From contig JAITNU010000080.1 of assembly GCA_031290325.1 (NCBI GenBank), forward strand, positions 1-16,976: DNA of 16,976 nt, written 5' to 3'. The DNA is from Treponema sp. (GTDB taxonomy: Bacteria > Spirochaetota > Spirochaetia > Treponematales > Breznakiellaceae). Made by a program: the position numbers and the translations under genes. Below the pieces are notes generated by a model. The model was not told the DNA's origin, searched no databases, and saw nothing but the letters and a program-made list of their open reading frames with translations. The first letter of the stretch is position 1. Each line of letters opens with the position of its first letter. Shown piece by piece: positions 1-7,583 of the stretch.

Positions 1-1
1 A

Positions 2-142
2 AAAATTGAGGCGGCGCAAAGACGACACGCGCTCATTGATCCGGGGTGTGAACGACTTTCACCAGAGGAGTTCATCAACTGGCATCCAATCAACGGTATG
101 ACGTGGGAAGAACGCGCCCATGCGGGAAGCGGGAATTGCTGA
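2..142 (+). CDS. C-terminal end of an unidentified ORF (partial)
   Basis: An open frame enters from the left edge and runs 46 codons to a TGA at 140-142. The tail includes the stretches CERLSPEEFINWHP and GMTWEERAHAG. It is rich in charged and aromatic residues and looks like real protein sequence, but I do not recognise the family. No membrane segment or metal motif is visible. It could be the end of an intact gene or a remnant of a mobile or accessory gene. It cannot belong to the argG operon, because a good promoter lies between them. Confidence 0.35.
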   Translation, partial: KIEAAQRRHALIDPGCERLSPEEFINWHPINGMTWEERAHAGSGNC

Positions 143-150
143 TATACAAA

Positions 151-246
151 ATGGCGGCGAGACAACCGTCTCTGCATGAATTAAATCAAAAAGCCGCAGG
201 ATACTCAAAGGAACATCCTTTTAGACAGAAAGAATCCGCCATGTAA
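151..246 (+). CDS. Possible 31-codon small ORF
   Basis: An ATG at 151 opens 31 codons ending in TAA at 244-246, starting eight bases after the preceding stop. The product would be a basic peptide without a membrane segment. There is no clear Shine-Dalgarno sequence (upstream is GCTGATATACAAA). It may be a chance ORF or a frameshifted continuation of the preceding frame. The rest of 143-341 shows nothing else that I can name. Confidence 0.15.
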   Translation: MAARQPSLHELNQKAAGYSKEHPFRQKESAM

Positions 247-317
247 ATTTGAATGGGCGCCTTATTCAGCGGCTTCCACTGGTATCCAGGATTTTCTGAA
301 ATACCGGAATACAACCC

Positions 318-347
318 TGGAATCATATACCTCCCTGGTGATATAAT
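318..347 (+). promoter_or_regulatory. Promoter of argGH (extended -10)
   Basis: A perfect TATAAT lies at 342-347, preceded by TG one base upstream (TGATATAAT), which is an extended -10 element. The -35 region is poor (TGGAAT at 318-323, 18-base spacer), which an extended -10 can compensate. Transcription would start near 354, giving a leader of about 30 bases. No convincing ArgR-type operator is visible. Confidence 0.6.
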
Positions 348-355
348 GCCCCTAT

Positions 356-370
356 GAGCCATTGTGGCTC
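356..370 (+). other. Small hairpin at the 5' end of the argG leader
   Basis: GAGCC (356-360) and GGCTC (366-370) pair perfectly around a five-base loop, between the predicted transcription start and the Shine-Dalgarno sequence. A hairpin at the very 5' end of an mRNA can protect it from decay; here that role is inference. Confidence 0.4.
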
Positions 371-382
371 TATTGGAGTACC

Positions 383-1648
383 ATGAAAAAGAAAATCATC
401 CTCGCCTATTCGGGGGGACTGGATACCACGGTGATCATCCCGTGGTTAAAAGAGAACTATGACTGCGATATTGTGGCGGTTTGTGTGGATGTGGGCCAGG
501 AAGCGGACTGGAACACCATTAAGCAGCGGGCCTTGGACACCGGGGCCTTGTCTTGTTATGTGGCGGATGTGAAGCAGCAGTACGTTGAAGAGTACGTCTG
601 GACCGCGCTTAAGGCTAATGCCTGCTATGAGGATAAGTACCTCCTGGGAACCGCTACTGCCCGGCCCCTCATCGCCAGGGTGCTCGTGGAGTATGCCCGG
701 AAGGAAGGGGCCTCGGCCATTGCCCACGGAGCCACGGGTAAGGGAAACGACCAGGTCCGCTTTGACCTGGGGATTATGGCCTTTGCCCCGGACCTGGAAA
801 TCATCGCCCCCTGGCGGACCTGGGACCTCAAAAGCCGGGAAGAGGAAATTGAGTACCTCGAAAAGCGGCATATCCCGGTACCCATGAAAAAGAGCGATTC
901 CTACAGCCGGGATGATAACCTCTGGCATATTTCCCATGAGGGCCTGGAACTGGAGGACCCTGCCAATGAACCTTCCCTGGAGACTATGCTCAAGATGACG
1001 GTTCCCCCGGAAAAGGCACCGGATAGGCATGAATATGTGGAGGTGGCTTTTGAGCAGGGCATCCCTGTGGCAATAAACGGCACTAAACTCAATGGGGTGG
1101 AACTCATCAGGACCCTCAACAAGATAGGAGGCGCTCATGGAGTGGGCATCGTGGACCTGGTGGAGAACCGCGTGGTGGGCATGAAGAGCCGGGGAGTCTA
1201 CGAAACGCCTGGAGGCAGTATCCTGTACTATGCCCATCAGGAACTGGAACACATCTGCCTTGATCGCCAGACCTACGCCTTTAAGCAGCAGGCCGGCCAG
1301 AAGATGGGAGAACTGATCTACGGCGGGCTTTGGTTTACCCCCCTCAGAGAAGCCCTGGCCGCTTTTGTGGATGTTACCCAGCAGCCGGTTACCGGTACGG
1401 TGCGGCTTAAACTGTACAAGGGTTCCATTGCCGCTGCAGGCGTAAGCTCCCCCTATTCCTTGTACAATGCCAATATCGCCAGCTTTGCCACTGGCGAACT
1501 CTACAACCACGCCGATGCCAAGGGCTTCATCAGACTCTACGGACTTCCTATCCTGGTCCGATCTTTCATGGAACAGGGGCCTGCCCAGGGCACGGGGGAG
1601 GAGAAACGCCTTAAAACTGATGCCAAATCCGCAGGGATCGCAGGCTAA
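383..1648 (+). CDS. argG: Argininosuccinate synthase
   Basis: This cytoplasmic enzyme joins citrulline and aspartate at the cost of ATP (to AMP and PPi), giving argininosuccinate in the penultimate step of arginine synthesis. The 421-residue product has the N-type ATP pyrophosphatase loop AYSGGLDTT (residues 8-16), the GATGKGNDQVRFD segment that binds the substrates (116-128), and the SYSRDDNLWH block (173-182). Length fits the family. The ATG at 383 is chosen because GGAG (375-378) precedes it and the protein begins directly with the conserved strand MKKKIILAYS; an upstream TTG at 362 lies in the leader hairpin and is unlikely. The stop codon shares one base with the argH start (TAATG), so the two genes are translationally coupled. 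Confidence 0.97.
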   Translation: MKKKIILAYSGGLDTTVIIPWLKENYDCDIVAVCVDVGQEADWNTIKQRALDTGALSCYVADVKQQYVEEYVWTALKANACYEDKYLLGTATARPLIARVLVEYARKEGASAIAHGATGKGNDQVRFDLGIMAFAPDLEIIAPWRTWDLKSREEEIEYLEKRHIPVPMKKSDSYSRDDNLWHISHEGLELEDPANEPSLETMLKMTVPPEKAPDRHEYVEVAFEQGIPVAINGTKLNGVELIRTLNKIGGAHGVGIVDLVENRVVGMKSRGVYETPGGSILYYAHQELEHICLDRQTYAFKQQAGQKMGELIYGGLWFTPLREALAAFVDVTQQPVTGTVRLKLYKGSIAAAGVSSPYSLYNANIASFATGELYNHADAKGFIRLYGLPILVRSFMEQGPAQGTGEEKRLKTDAKSAGIAG

Positions 1649-3042
1649 TGGCCGGACTAGTCCTCTGGTCAGGCAGGCTTGAGGAAAAGCCCGAAGCCGA
1701 AGCCTTCGCGTTCCAGGCATCTATCACCGTGGATCAGCGCCTTGCCCAGGATGATATCCGTTTAAGCCGGGTCCATGTAGCCATGCTGGGGACCCAGGGG
1801 ATCATCCCGGCGGAAACCGCGGCTCAACTGGACACGGAACTGGGGCGTATTGCTGAGGACCTGGCCTCGGGGTTGCTTGCCCCTGATCCGGCGGCTGAGG
1901 ATATTCACTCCTTTATAGAAGGAATCCTCACGGAACGCCTGGGGGATGCAGGTCGTATGGTGCACGCAGGACGCAGCCGGAATGATCAGGTGGTAACCGG
2001 GTTCCGGCTCTACCTCAAGCGCACGGTGCCGGTCCTCGCCGGAGAACTCACCGAAACTATCGGGGCCTTGCTGGATCAGGCTGAAAAACACCGGGCTTCG
2101 ATCATGCCTGGATATACCCACCTCCAGCGGGCACAGCCGGTAAGCCTGGGGCATCACCTGGTGGCCTGGTGCGTGGGCCTTGAGCGGGACCGTTCCCGCT
2201 TTGCCAGTGCCCTGGAGCGCCTGGACGAATGTCCCCTGGGCGCAGGTGCCTTGGCGGGCACCGGGCTGCCCCTGGACCGGGCGGCTACTGCGAGGGGCCT
2301 GGGCTTCCGGGAGCCGACCCTCAATTCCATGGATTCTGTGGCGGACCGGGACTTTGCCCTGGAACTGGCCGCTGCCTGTGCCATTACCATGATCCATCTT
2401 TCCCGGTTCTGTGAGGATGTGGTCCTGTGGGCAAGTGAAGAATTCAAGTTCATCACCTTGGCTGAATCCTGGAGCACTGGTTCTTCTATCATGCCCCAGA
2501 AGAAGAACCCTGATTTCGCTGAACTCATCCGGGGTAAGTCAGGGCGGACCACGGGGAACCTGGTTACCCTCCTCACCCTGCTCAAGGGCCTGCCCTACGC
2601 CTACGATAAGGACCTCCAGGAGGACAAAGAGGCGCTTTTTGATAGCCTGGACACGGTCCGTTCCTGCCTTCATATATTTCGGGGGATGATGGCAAGTGCG
2701 GCTTTCAACACGGAGCGCATGGCGCAGGCCTGTACTGGCGGTTTTCTGGAAGCCACAGACGCGGCGGAGTACCTGGTTCGTAAGGGCCTTCCCTTTCGCA
2801 AGGCCCATGAAGTGGCGGCGCTGGTGGTTCGGGACTGTCTGGCTGTGGGGCAGGGGAGCATCAGGGAGCGGGCTTTGGGGGAACTCAAGACGCGGTCGCC
2901 GCTTTTTGAGGCTGACGTGTACGAGGCGCTCAGTCCGGCGGCCTGTGTAGAAGCCCGGAATCTTCCTGGAGGACCGGCTTCGGAGGAAGTGGCCCGGCAG
3001 ATACGGGTATTGCAAGCCCGGCTACGCCCCCCTGGTTTTTAG
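1648..3042 (+). CDS. argH: Argininosuccinate lyase
   Basis: It cleaves argininosuccinate to arginine and fumarate, the last step of arginine synthesis, acting as a homotetramer in the fumarase/aspartase superfamily. The 464-residue protein carries the three conserved regions of that superfamily: GRSRNDQV (108-115), the TH pair in GYTHLQRAQP (157-158), and the signature loop GSSIMPQKKNPD (278-289), whose serines include the catalytic one. Full length and no lesion seen. The ATG overlaps the argG stop by one base, with AGGGA about ten bases upstream inside argG. It uses a high proportion of G/C-ending codons, like argG. Confidence 0.97.
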   Translation: MAGLVLWSGRLEEKPEAEAFAFQASITVDQRLAQDDIRLSRVHVAMLGTQGIIPAETAAQLDTELGRIAEDLASGLLAPDPAAEDIHSFIEGILTERLGDAGRMVHAGRSRNDQVVTGFRLYLKRTVPVLAGELTETIGALLDQAEKHRASIMPGYTHLQRAQPVSLGHHLVAWCVGLERDRSRFASALERLDECPLGAGALAGTGLPLDRAATARGLGFREPTLNSMDSVADRDFALELAAACAITMIHLSRFCEDVVLWASEEFKFITLAESWSTGSSIMPQKKNPDFAELIRGKSGRTTGNLVTLLTLLKGLPYAYDKDLQEDKEALFDSLDTVRSCLHIFRGMMASAAFNTERMAQACTGGFLEATDAAEYLVRKGLPFRKAHEVAALVVRDCLAVGQGSIRERALGELKTRSPLFEADVYEALSPAACVEARNLPGGPASEEVARQIRVLQARLRPPGF

Positions 3043-3076
3043 CGTTGCAAGAGGAATGGTGGGTCTGGGAGTGGCC

Positions 3077-3149
3077 TTCCAGCGGGGGTGCTGGGGGCAG
3101 CGCAACTTAGGGGGTACGTTCCCGCTGGAACCGTAGGTTCGGCGGGAAC
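3077..3149 (+). repeat. Competing inverted repeats between argH and the methyltransferase gene
   Basis: GTTCCCGC (3118-3125) plus GAACC (3128-3132) pairs with GGTTC (3136-3140) plus GCGGGAAC (3142-3149), a strong hairpin with a three-base loop and a small internal bulge. Its left arm, CCCGCTGGAA (3121-3130), is also the exact reverse complement of TTCCAGCGGG at 3077-3086, so two structures exclude each other. No T tract follows, so this is not a standard intrinsic terminator. Otherwise the 234-base gap (3043-3276) shows nothing I can name. Confidence 0.45.
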
Positions 3150-3276
3150 ACTGATTCTGCCTGAATCCCGCACGTATTGGACTATCCTCTATACCCCCTT
3201 TTCCGGTTCGTGGTTAAGACTCTTACTTCATTGGGATGAACTGGTCTCGATAGTGAAGCCTGTGATACTATGGGCT

Positions 3277-4461
3277 ATGCAAAATACGATGATCGCCATA
3301 GCCCTGTGCACGGTGGGGGCGGAAAAGGTTGTCTCCAATGAACTCAAGAAACTCGCCCTCCCGGTACTTGATACGGGATTCGGGCGGGTCCGTTTTAAGG
3401 CTGATCTGAGGGGGCTTTATACGGCCCTTATGGGTCTGCGTGCTGCGGATAGGGTGCTTTTGGAAACCACGGTTTTTCCTGCTGAAGATTTTGACGCCCT
3501 TTTCGAGGGGGTACGGGCGGTACCCTGGGAAGCCTTTATCCCTCCTGGTATGGGGCTACGGGTCGCTAAGGTGAGGATCCGCAGTTCCCAGGTGCAAGGG
3601 GTCACCAGTGTCCAGGGGATGGTGCATAAGGCTGCGGCGGATCGGCTTTGTACGGCCTATCACGTGAACCGCCTTCCCACACATGGACCAGAGGCGGAAC
3701 TGCGGGTATATAGTGACAACGATCGGGTTTCAGTGCTCCTGGATCTTTCCGGGGAACCGCTGTTCAAACGGGGGTACCGTAGCGAAGGGGGTATTGCCCC
3801 GCTGAGGGAGACTACTGCGGCGGTTATCCTGCTCCTGGCCCAGTGGCGGCGGAAATTCCCTTTGTGGGATCCCTTTTGCGGGTCCGGTACCATCATCATT
3901 GAGGCTGCTATGTACGCCTGGGACATGGCTCCAGGACTGGGCCGGCGTTTTGCCCTTTCACACTTGCTTCTGGGAGATGAGCGCACCGAGCGGGCCCTCC
4001 GGGAAGCGTTCTTGGAAAAGGTTGATTTTTCCAGGATCATCCGTATCTACGGCAGTGATGCGGACCTGCGGGCGGTGTCCCTGGCTGCGTCCAATATGGA
4101 GCGGGCCTATGATCTGGCCCGGGGCAAGGAACCTGAACGGGGGGTACGGCAGCCTGCGCGGCTGCCCTGGATCCCCGAATTTCGGGTACTCCCCATGAAA
4201 GCGGCCCGTGCCCCTGGTACTGAGGCGGGCTTCATCGTAACGAACCCGCCTTATGGGAAGCGACTGGGCGGCCTTGAGGGTGCGGAGGCGAATTACCGAG
4301 CCATGGAGGAGCTGCCCCGGTGCTTCCCTGGGTGGAAGCTGGCCCTTATCACGGATCATCCTGGATTTGAATCCTTGTTCGGCAGGAAAGCGGATTCCTG
4401 CCGGGAAATTACCAACGGCGCGATCCGTTCATATTGCTATCAATATGAGTGTCTTGCATGA
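3277..4461 (+). CDS. THUMP-domain SAM-dependent RNA methyltransferase (RlmL/YpsC type)
   Basis: Predicted to methylate the exocyclic amine of a guanosine in 23S rRNA, by likeness to the first half of RlmL and to the single-domain YpsC family. The 394-residue protein has an N-terminal ferredoxin-like and THUMP RNA-binding region (about 5-158), the GYR element (166-168), SAM motif DPFCGSGTIIIEAA (198-211), acidic motif GSDAD (259-263) and catalytic NPPYGKR (323-329). The NPPY motif is also found in N6-adenine DNA methylases, a common mislabel; THUMP favours an RNA target. The frame is open upstream to a GTG at 3088, but recognisable homology begins near MIAIALCTVG, so ATG 3277 is chosen; ATG 3289 is an alternative and neither has a strong Shine-Dalgarno. 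The TetR gene follows after 29 bases. Confidence 0.85.
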   Translation: MQNTMIAIALCTVGAEKVVSNELKKLALPVLDTGFGRVRFKADLRGLYTALMGLRAADRVLLETTVFPAEDFDALFEGVRAVPWEAFIPPGMGLRVAKVRIRSSQVQGVTSVQGMVHKAAADRLCTAYHVNRLPTHGPEAELRVYSDNDRVSVLLDLSGEPLFKRGYRSEGGIAPLRETTAAVILLLAQWRRKFPLWDPFCGSGTIIIEAAMYAWDMAPGLGRRFALSHLLLGDERTERALREAFLEKVDFSRIIRIYGSDADLRAVSLAASNMERAYDLARGKEPERGVRQPARLPWIPEFRVLPMKAARAPGTEAGFIVTNPPYGKRLGGLEGAEANYRAMEELPRCFPGWKLALITDHPGFESLFGRKADSCREITNGAIRSYCYQYECLA

Positions 4462-4490
4462 GAGTTGGTAACGCTTGAACCGGAGGGGGT

Positions 4491-5093
4491 ATGTCCATTG
4501 TTATAGAACATGAAAAGCGGCGCCGGGAAATTCTGGAGCATGCATTGGATGTTTTTATGGATACAGGATTTGGAGACACGACTTTTCAGAAAATCGCCGA
4601 CCGTTGTGGTATCACGAGAACAACGCTGTATCTGTACTTTAAGAACAAACGGGAAATCTTCAACTACAGTATCAAGCAGCTCCTCGGTTCCATTGAAGCG
4701 GATATTGTCATGGTGAGGCGGGATGAGCAGCTCAACACGGTGGATAAGCTCATTAAGGTGCTGTTGGTGATTATAGAAGGGCTGGAAGCAAACCGCCGTC
4801 TGCTTTCGGTGATCCTGAACTACTTGCTCTACCTTTCCAAGAATGACACTGATCTGGAAGCGCGGGTCCGCCGTAGGACCATACGGCTGCGGCATATTCT
4901 GGCAACTATGATGATTGAAGGTATCCGGGCGGCGGAGATGAGGCCGGTTAATGTCAGAAACGCCGATGATCTTTTGTACGGGATCATCGAATCGGCTATA
5001 TTCCGCCTGACAGTACTCAGACGCCCTTCGGTGCAGGAACTGAAACAGGCGGCTGCCCTGCTTATCCGGCAGTTTCAGGTTCCGGGGGGATAA
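4491..5093 (+). CDS. TetR/AcrR-family transcriptional regulator
   Basis: A 200-residue protein with an N-terminal TetR helix-turn-helix (about residues 13-57). The recognition region reads TTFQKIADRCGITRTTLYLY and is followed by the typical KNKREIF segment. The C-terminal two thirds is helical and variable, as expected for the ligand and dimer domain, so the inducer cannot be predicted. ATG 4491 follows a strong GGAGGGGG (4482-4489). It lies between the methyltransferase and a phosphoesterase on the same strand with short gaps (29 and 24 bases), so it is probably cotranscribed rather than divergent from a target. I saw no palindromic operator close by; the targets are unknown. Confidence 0.88.
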   Translation: MSIVIEHEKRRREILEHALDVFMDTGFGDTTFQKIADRCGITRTTLYLYFKNKREIFNYSIKQLLGSIEADIVMVRRDEQLNTVDKLIKVLLVIIEGLEANRRLLSVILNYLLYLSKNDTDLEARVRRRTIRLRHILATMMIEGIRAAEMRPVNVRNADDLLYGIIESAIFRLTVLRRPSVQELKQAAALLIRQFQVPGG

Positions 5094-5117
5094 TGTTCAG
5101 GAGAAAAAGGAAAGTGT

Positions 5118-5780
5118 ATGCGTTTAGCGATAGGTGATATTCACGGTAGAAATTTCTGGAAACACTACTTCGATGAGGATTTCAGCGCGTATTATATGCT
5201 GGGTGACTATTTCGATAGTTATAACCTGCCCTTTGATGTCCAGTATCGTAATTTTATAGAAATATGCGATGCGGCAAAGGCGGATAGCCGGATAAAACTC
5301 TGTCTGGGAAATCACGACTATCACTACCTGGGAAACATCGGATTCCAGCGGTATTCAGGGTATCAGAAATCAAACGCCCGGCGCATCCGGCACATTCTGG
5401 AAACCAACATCACCCTCCTGCAGATCGTCCATGTTACTGAGGACCGCTTCATCCTTTCCCACGCCGGTGTTTCCCGGAGGTTTATGGACAAACTGGGGCT
5501 TGGCAGGATTGAGGAAATCAACGAGGGCTTTACGGTGAACCGCGAGATATTGAGCTTTGACGGCAACGATATATACGGGGACAACATAACTCAAAGTCCG
5601 CTATGGATTCGTCCCCGTTCGCTGCTGAAGGACTGTGTCTGTGGGTATAGTCAAATTGTGGGGCACACTCAGTGCGCGTCGATTACTGAAGTCCCGCTTC
5701 AGACCCGCGATGCTGATGATAACCCCAAAAAACTGGTGTTCATTGATACTGGTGAGGTGGAAAGTATCTACAGGTTTTGA
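5118..5780 (+). CDS. Calcineurin-like metallophosphoesterase
   Basis: A 220-residue two-metal phosphoesterase. All the metal-ligand motifs are present in order: GDIHGR (6-11), GDYFDS (29-34), GNHDYH (64-69), LSHAG (113-117) and GHTQ (182-185), with YFD in the second motif as in the PP2A-like serine/threonine phosphatase and ApaH branch. The substrate could be a phosphoprotein, a dinucleoside polyphosphate or another phosphate ester; the sequence does not decide. There is no signal peptide, so it should be cytoplasmic. AGGAG and AAGGA lie upstream of ATG 5118. It is the last gene of the rightward group and ends 46 bases before the convergent J-domain gene. Confidence 0.85.
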   Translation: MRLAIGDIHGRNFWKHYFDEDFSAYYMLGDYFDSYNLPFDVQYRNFIEICDAAKADSRIKLCLGNHDYHYLGNIGFQRYSGYQKSNARRIRHILETNITLLQIVHVTEDRFILSHAGVSRRFMDKLGLGRIEEINEGFTVNREILSFDGNDIYGDNITQSPLWIRPRSLLKDCVCGYSQIVGHTQCASITEVPLQTRDADDNPKKLVFIDTGEVESIYRF

Positions 5781-5794
5781 ATCAAGGAGTAACA

Positions 5795-5808
5795 GGGGCG
5801 CTGGCCCC
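5795..5808. other. Short GC hairpin between convergent genes
   Basis: GGGGC (5795-5799) and GCCCC (5804-5808) can pair around GCTG in the 46-base space between the convergent phosphoesterase and J-domain genes. There is no T tract on either strand, so termination here is possible but weakly supported. Confidence 0.25.
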
Positions 5809-5826
5809 CCCCTCCCAGACCCACCA

Positions 5827-7131
5827 TTATGCACCGCAGCATTTTTTATACTTTTTTCCGCTCCCGCAGGGACAGGGATCGTTACGTCCAATTTTAGGTT
5901 CTGTACGGTGTACTGTTTGGACTTCAAACTCAGACTCTTCATCGTCCTGAAAATCAGTGGGTTTAAATTTTGAAAACACTTTCGAACGCTGATATAGCAT
6001 CTTTTCCGGGTTACGGGTACGCAATACTTCGTTAAAAAAGGTTTCATGCAGGGCATACAGTTGGGGATATTCTTTTTTCAGACGTAAAAGCTGTGGACAG
6101 TACCTGTCTTTTTCTGAAAGAATAACCATTTCCATAGCCATTAGTTCACGCTGGTCATCCTCGGAATCATCTCCCCCATGCAGTGTTATAAACAGATCAT
6201 AAAACAGATCGGAAAACCCTTTTTCCTCCAGGGTTTCGATCTCAAAGTAACGCTTTGCTTCCTCAAGATGGTTGCGGAACAAGTCGTTTGTATAGGGCAG
6301 CAGATCCACCATTTCCTGAATATAGGGAAACAGGCGTATCAAGTCGAAGTGGAGGATGCTTTCCATCAGTTGGAAGACAGCCATTTCCGTATTCTCTGTC
6401 TTATCCGGCGGGCCTTCACGTATCAGCGCAAGGATCGTTTGCAAATACCCTTCAGCAGCAGCTTTATCATCAGGCGCGCAAAACACGAACGCATAGGTAT
6501 ACAGGGGGATACTGCTGTGGTTCTTTTCCTTAACCGTCGCTACTGCTTGCCGGCAAATCCTTTTTGCTTCTTCCCATTCCTCTACTTCAGCATGGCACGA
6601 GATGAGGGACACCCACCATTCACCAGAGCTGTTATCAATTTCCAGGGTCCGCCAATATTGGGTAATCGCCTTCCTGCGCCAGCTGCGATTGTTATAGGCA
6701 TGGGCAAGTTCAAGGGCATACCGGAAATTAGCCGGTTCCTGCTTGTACAGGGCTTCGAAGACTTCCGTGGCCTTGCCTTTTTTGCCTTCTGCCTCCAGCG
6801 ACCAGGCATACTCGACCTGAACTTTGGTTAATTCAGGATTGCGTTTCAGAATAATACGGTACATATCCGAAGCCTGAGCATGCATGCCCATGCGATTGGA
6901 CTTTTGGGCCTGCTGGAACAGCTTCACCACTGGTTCCGGCAGCCCGCCGATTTCGTCGTATTCAGCCCGCTTTTGCCCATCAGAAAGGGTCTCGTAAGCA
7001 GCGCGCAGTTCCTTGAACTCCTCAGGGAATCGCTCCGGCGGGTACTGCCGTACCAGACCAAAATACGCACGCTTGATCTGCTGGAAATCCGCTGTTTTTT
7101 CGATTCCTAGCACTTCATAATAATTTTTCAT
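5827..7131 (-). CDS. J-like domain / helical-repeat / SEC-C protein lacking the HPD motif
   Basis: A 434-residue cytoplasmic protein, probably a partner of the Hsp70 in the same operon. Residues 3-60 read as a J domain (YYEVLGIEKTA, then ELRAAYETLSDGQKRAEYD). The invariant HPD tripeptide between helices II and III is replaced: the loop reads RQYPPERFPEEF (29-40). Residues about 70-380 are helical with TPR-like repeats. The C-terminus (415-432) is a SEC-C motif, GRNDPCPCGSGKKYKKCC, a zinc-binding module also found at the end of SecA that can bind ribosomes or SecB. ATG 7131 overlaps the upstream stop as ATGA, so translation is coupled; a TTG 24 bases upstream is less likely. Domain calls are firm; the Hsp70 partnership is inference from context. 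Confidence 0.85.
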   Translation of the reverse strand: MKNYYEVLGIEKTADFQQIKRAYFGLVRQYPPERFPEEFKELRAAYETLSDGQKRAEYDEIGGLPEPVVKLFQQAQKSNRMGMHAQASDMYRIILKRNPELTKVQVEYAWSLEAEGKKGKATEVFEALYKQEPANFRYALELAHAYNNRSWRRKAITQYWRTLEIDNSSGEWWVSLISCHAEVEEWEEAKRICRQAVATVKEKNHSSIPLYTYAFVFCAPDDKAAAEGYLQTILALIREGPPDKTENTEMAVFQLMESILHFDLIRLFPYIQEMVDLLPYTNDLFRNHLEEAKRYFEIETLEEKGFSDLFYDLFITLHGGDDSEDDQRELMAMEMVILSEKDRYCPQLLRLKKEYPQLYALHETFFNEVLRTRNPEKMLYQRSKVFSKFKPTDFQDDEESEFEVQTVHRTEPKIGRNDPCPCGSGKKYKKCCGA

Positions 7132-7583
7132 GTGATTTTTCCCAGGATTTCCCAAAACCGTTTCCGCCTCAGGGTAAGTGCTACCAGGCTGGTTGCCGCA
7201 AGCCGGTTATCCCGATCCTTTGTTAATGCCTTGGCAAAATAATCCGCGGCTTTTGCATACCGCTTTGCTGTGGCAAAAAGGCAGCCCTGGATGTTCAAAA
7301 TACGCACGCTTTGATGCGGGATAGTCTGCGCCACCCGTGCTGCTGCCCGCCATTTTTTTTGTTCCGCAAGAGCGCGCACCGCTTCAAACCGGTCATCCGT
7401 GGGTTCCTCACCACCTGGTTCTCCCAGCTCATACAGACAAAGCCCCAGCAGTTTAGCCGCGTCCTGGTGTTCCGCATCGAACAAACCGGCATAACGGGCA
7501 TATACCACTGCGCCGCTCAAATCCCGCTGCGCCGCTGCTGCAAGGGCCAGTCGATAGTACCTCACCCCAAGTTCCTGATTCAT
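7128..7583 (-). CDS. Small TPR-like repeat protein of the Hsp70 operon
   Basis: A 151-residue, alanine-rich helical protein with at least two TPR-like pairs: about residues 8-53 (YYRLALAAAAQRDLSGAVVYARYAG, split by short turns) and about 92-127 (LNIQGCLFATAKRYAKAADYFAKAL). No signal peptide or cofactor motif. It starts with ATGA overlapping the Hsp70 stop and ends with ATGA overlapping the J-like gene start, so it sits in an unbroken chain of coupled genes. By analogy with other TPR co-chaperones it could bridge Hsp70 and client or the neighbouring J/SEC-C protein. No named family is recognised. Confidence 0.75.
   Translation of the reverse strand: MNQELGVRYYRLALAAAAQRDLSGAVVYARYAGLFDAEHQDAAKLLGLCLYELGEPGGEEPTDDRFEAVRALAEQKKWRAAARVAQTIPHQSVRILNIQGCLFATAKRYAKAADYFAKALTKDRDNRLAATSLVALTLRRKRFWEILGKIT

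Noticed and set aside
143..382. ArgR operator before argG
   Set aside because: Only an AT-rich stretch near 175-190 faintly resembles half of an ARG box. It is far from the promoter and not symmetric.
446..1720. 424-codon open frame on the minus strand across argG
   Set aside because: It mirrors argG almost entirely. Open antisense frames are common opposite GC-ending codons, and the product has no recognisable domain.
3088..3276. 63-residue N-terminal extension of the RNA methyltransferase from GTG 3088
   Set aside because: The extension crosses the inverted repeats, has no family likeness and precedes the conserved start of the protein.
6178..6831. 217-codon plus-strand ORF opposite the J/SEC-C gene
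   Set aside because: It is a shadow of the minus-strand gene with no family features or ribosome binding site.
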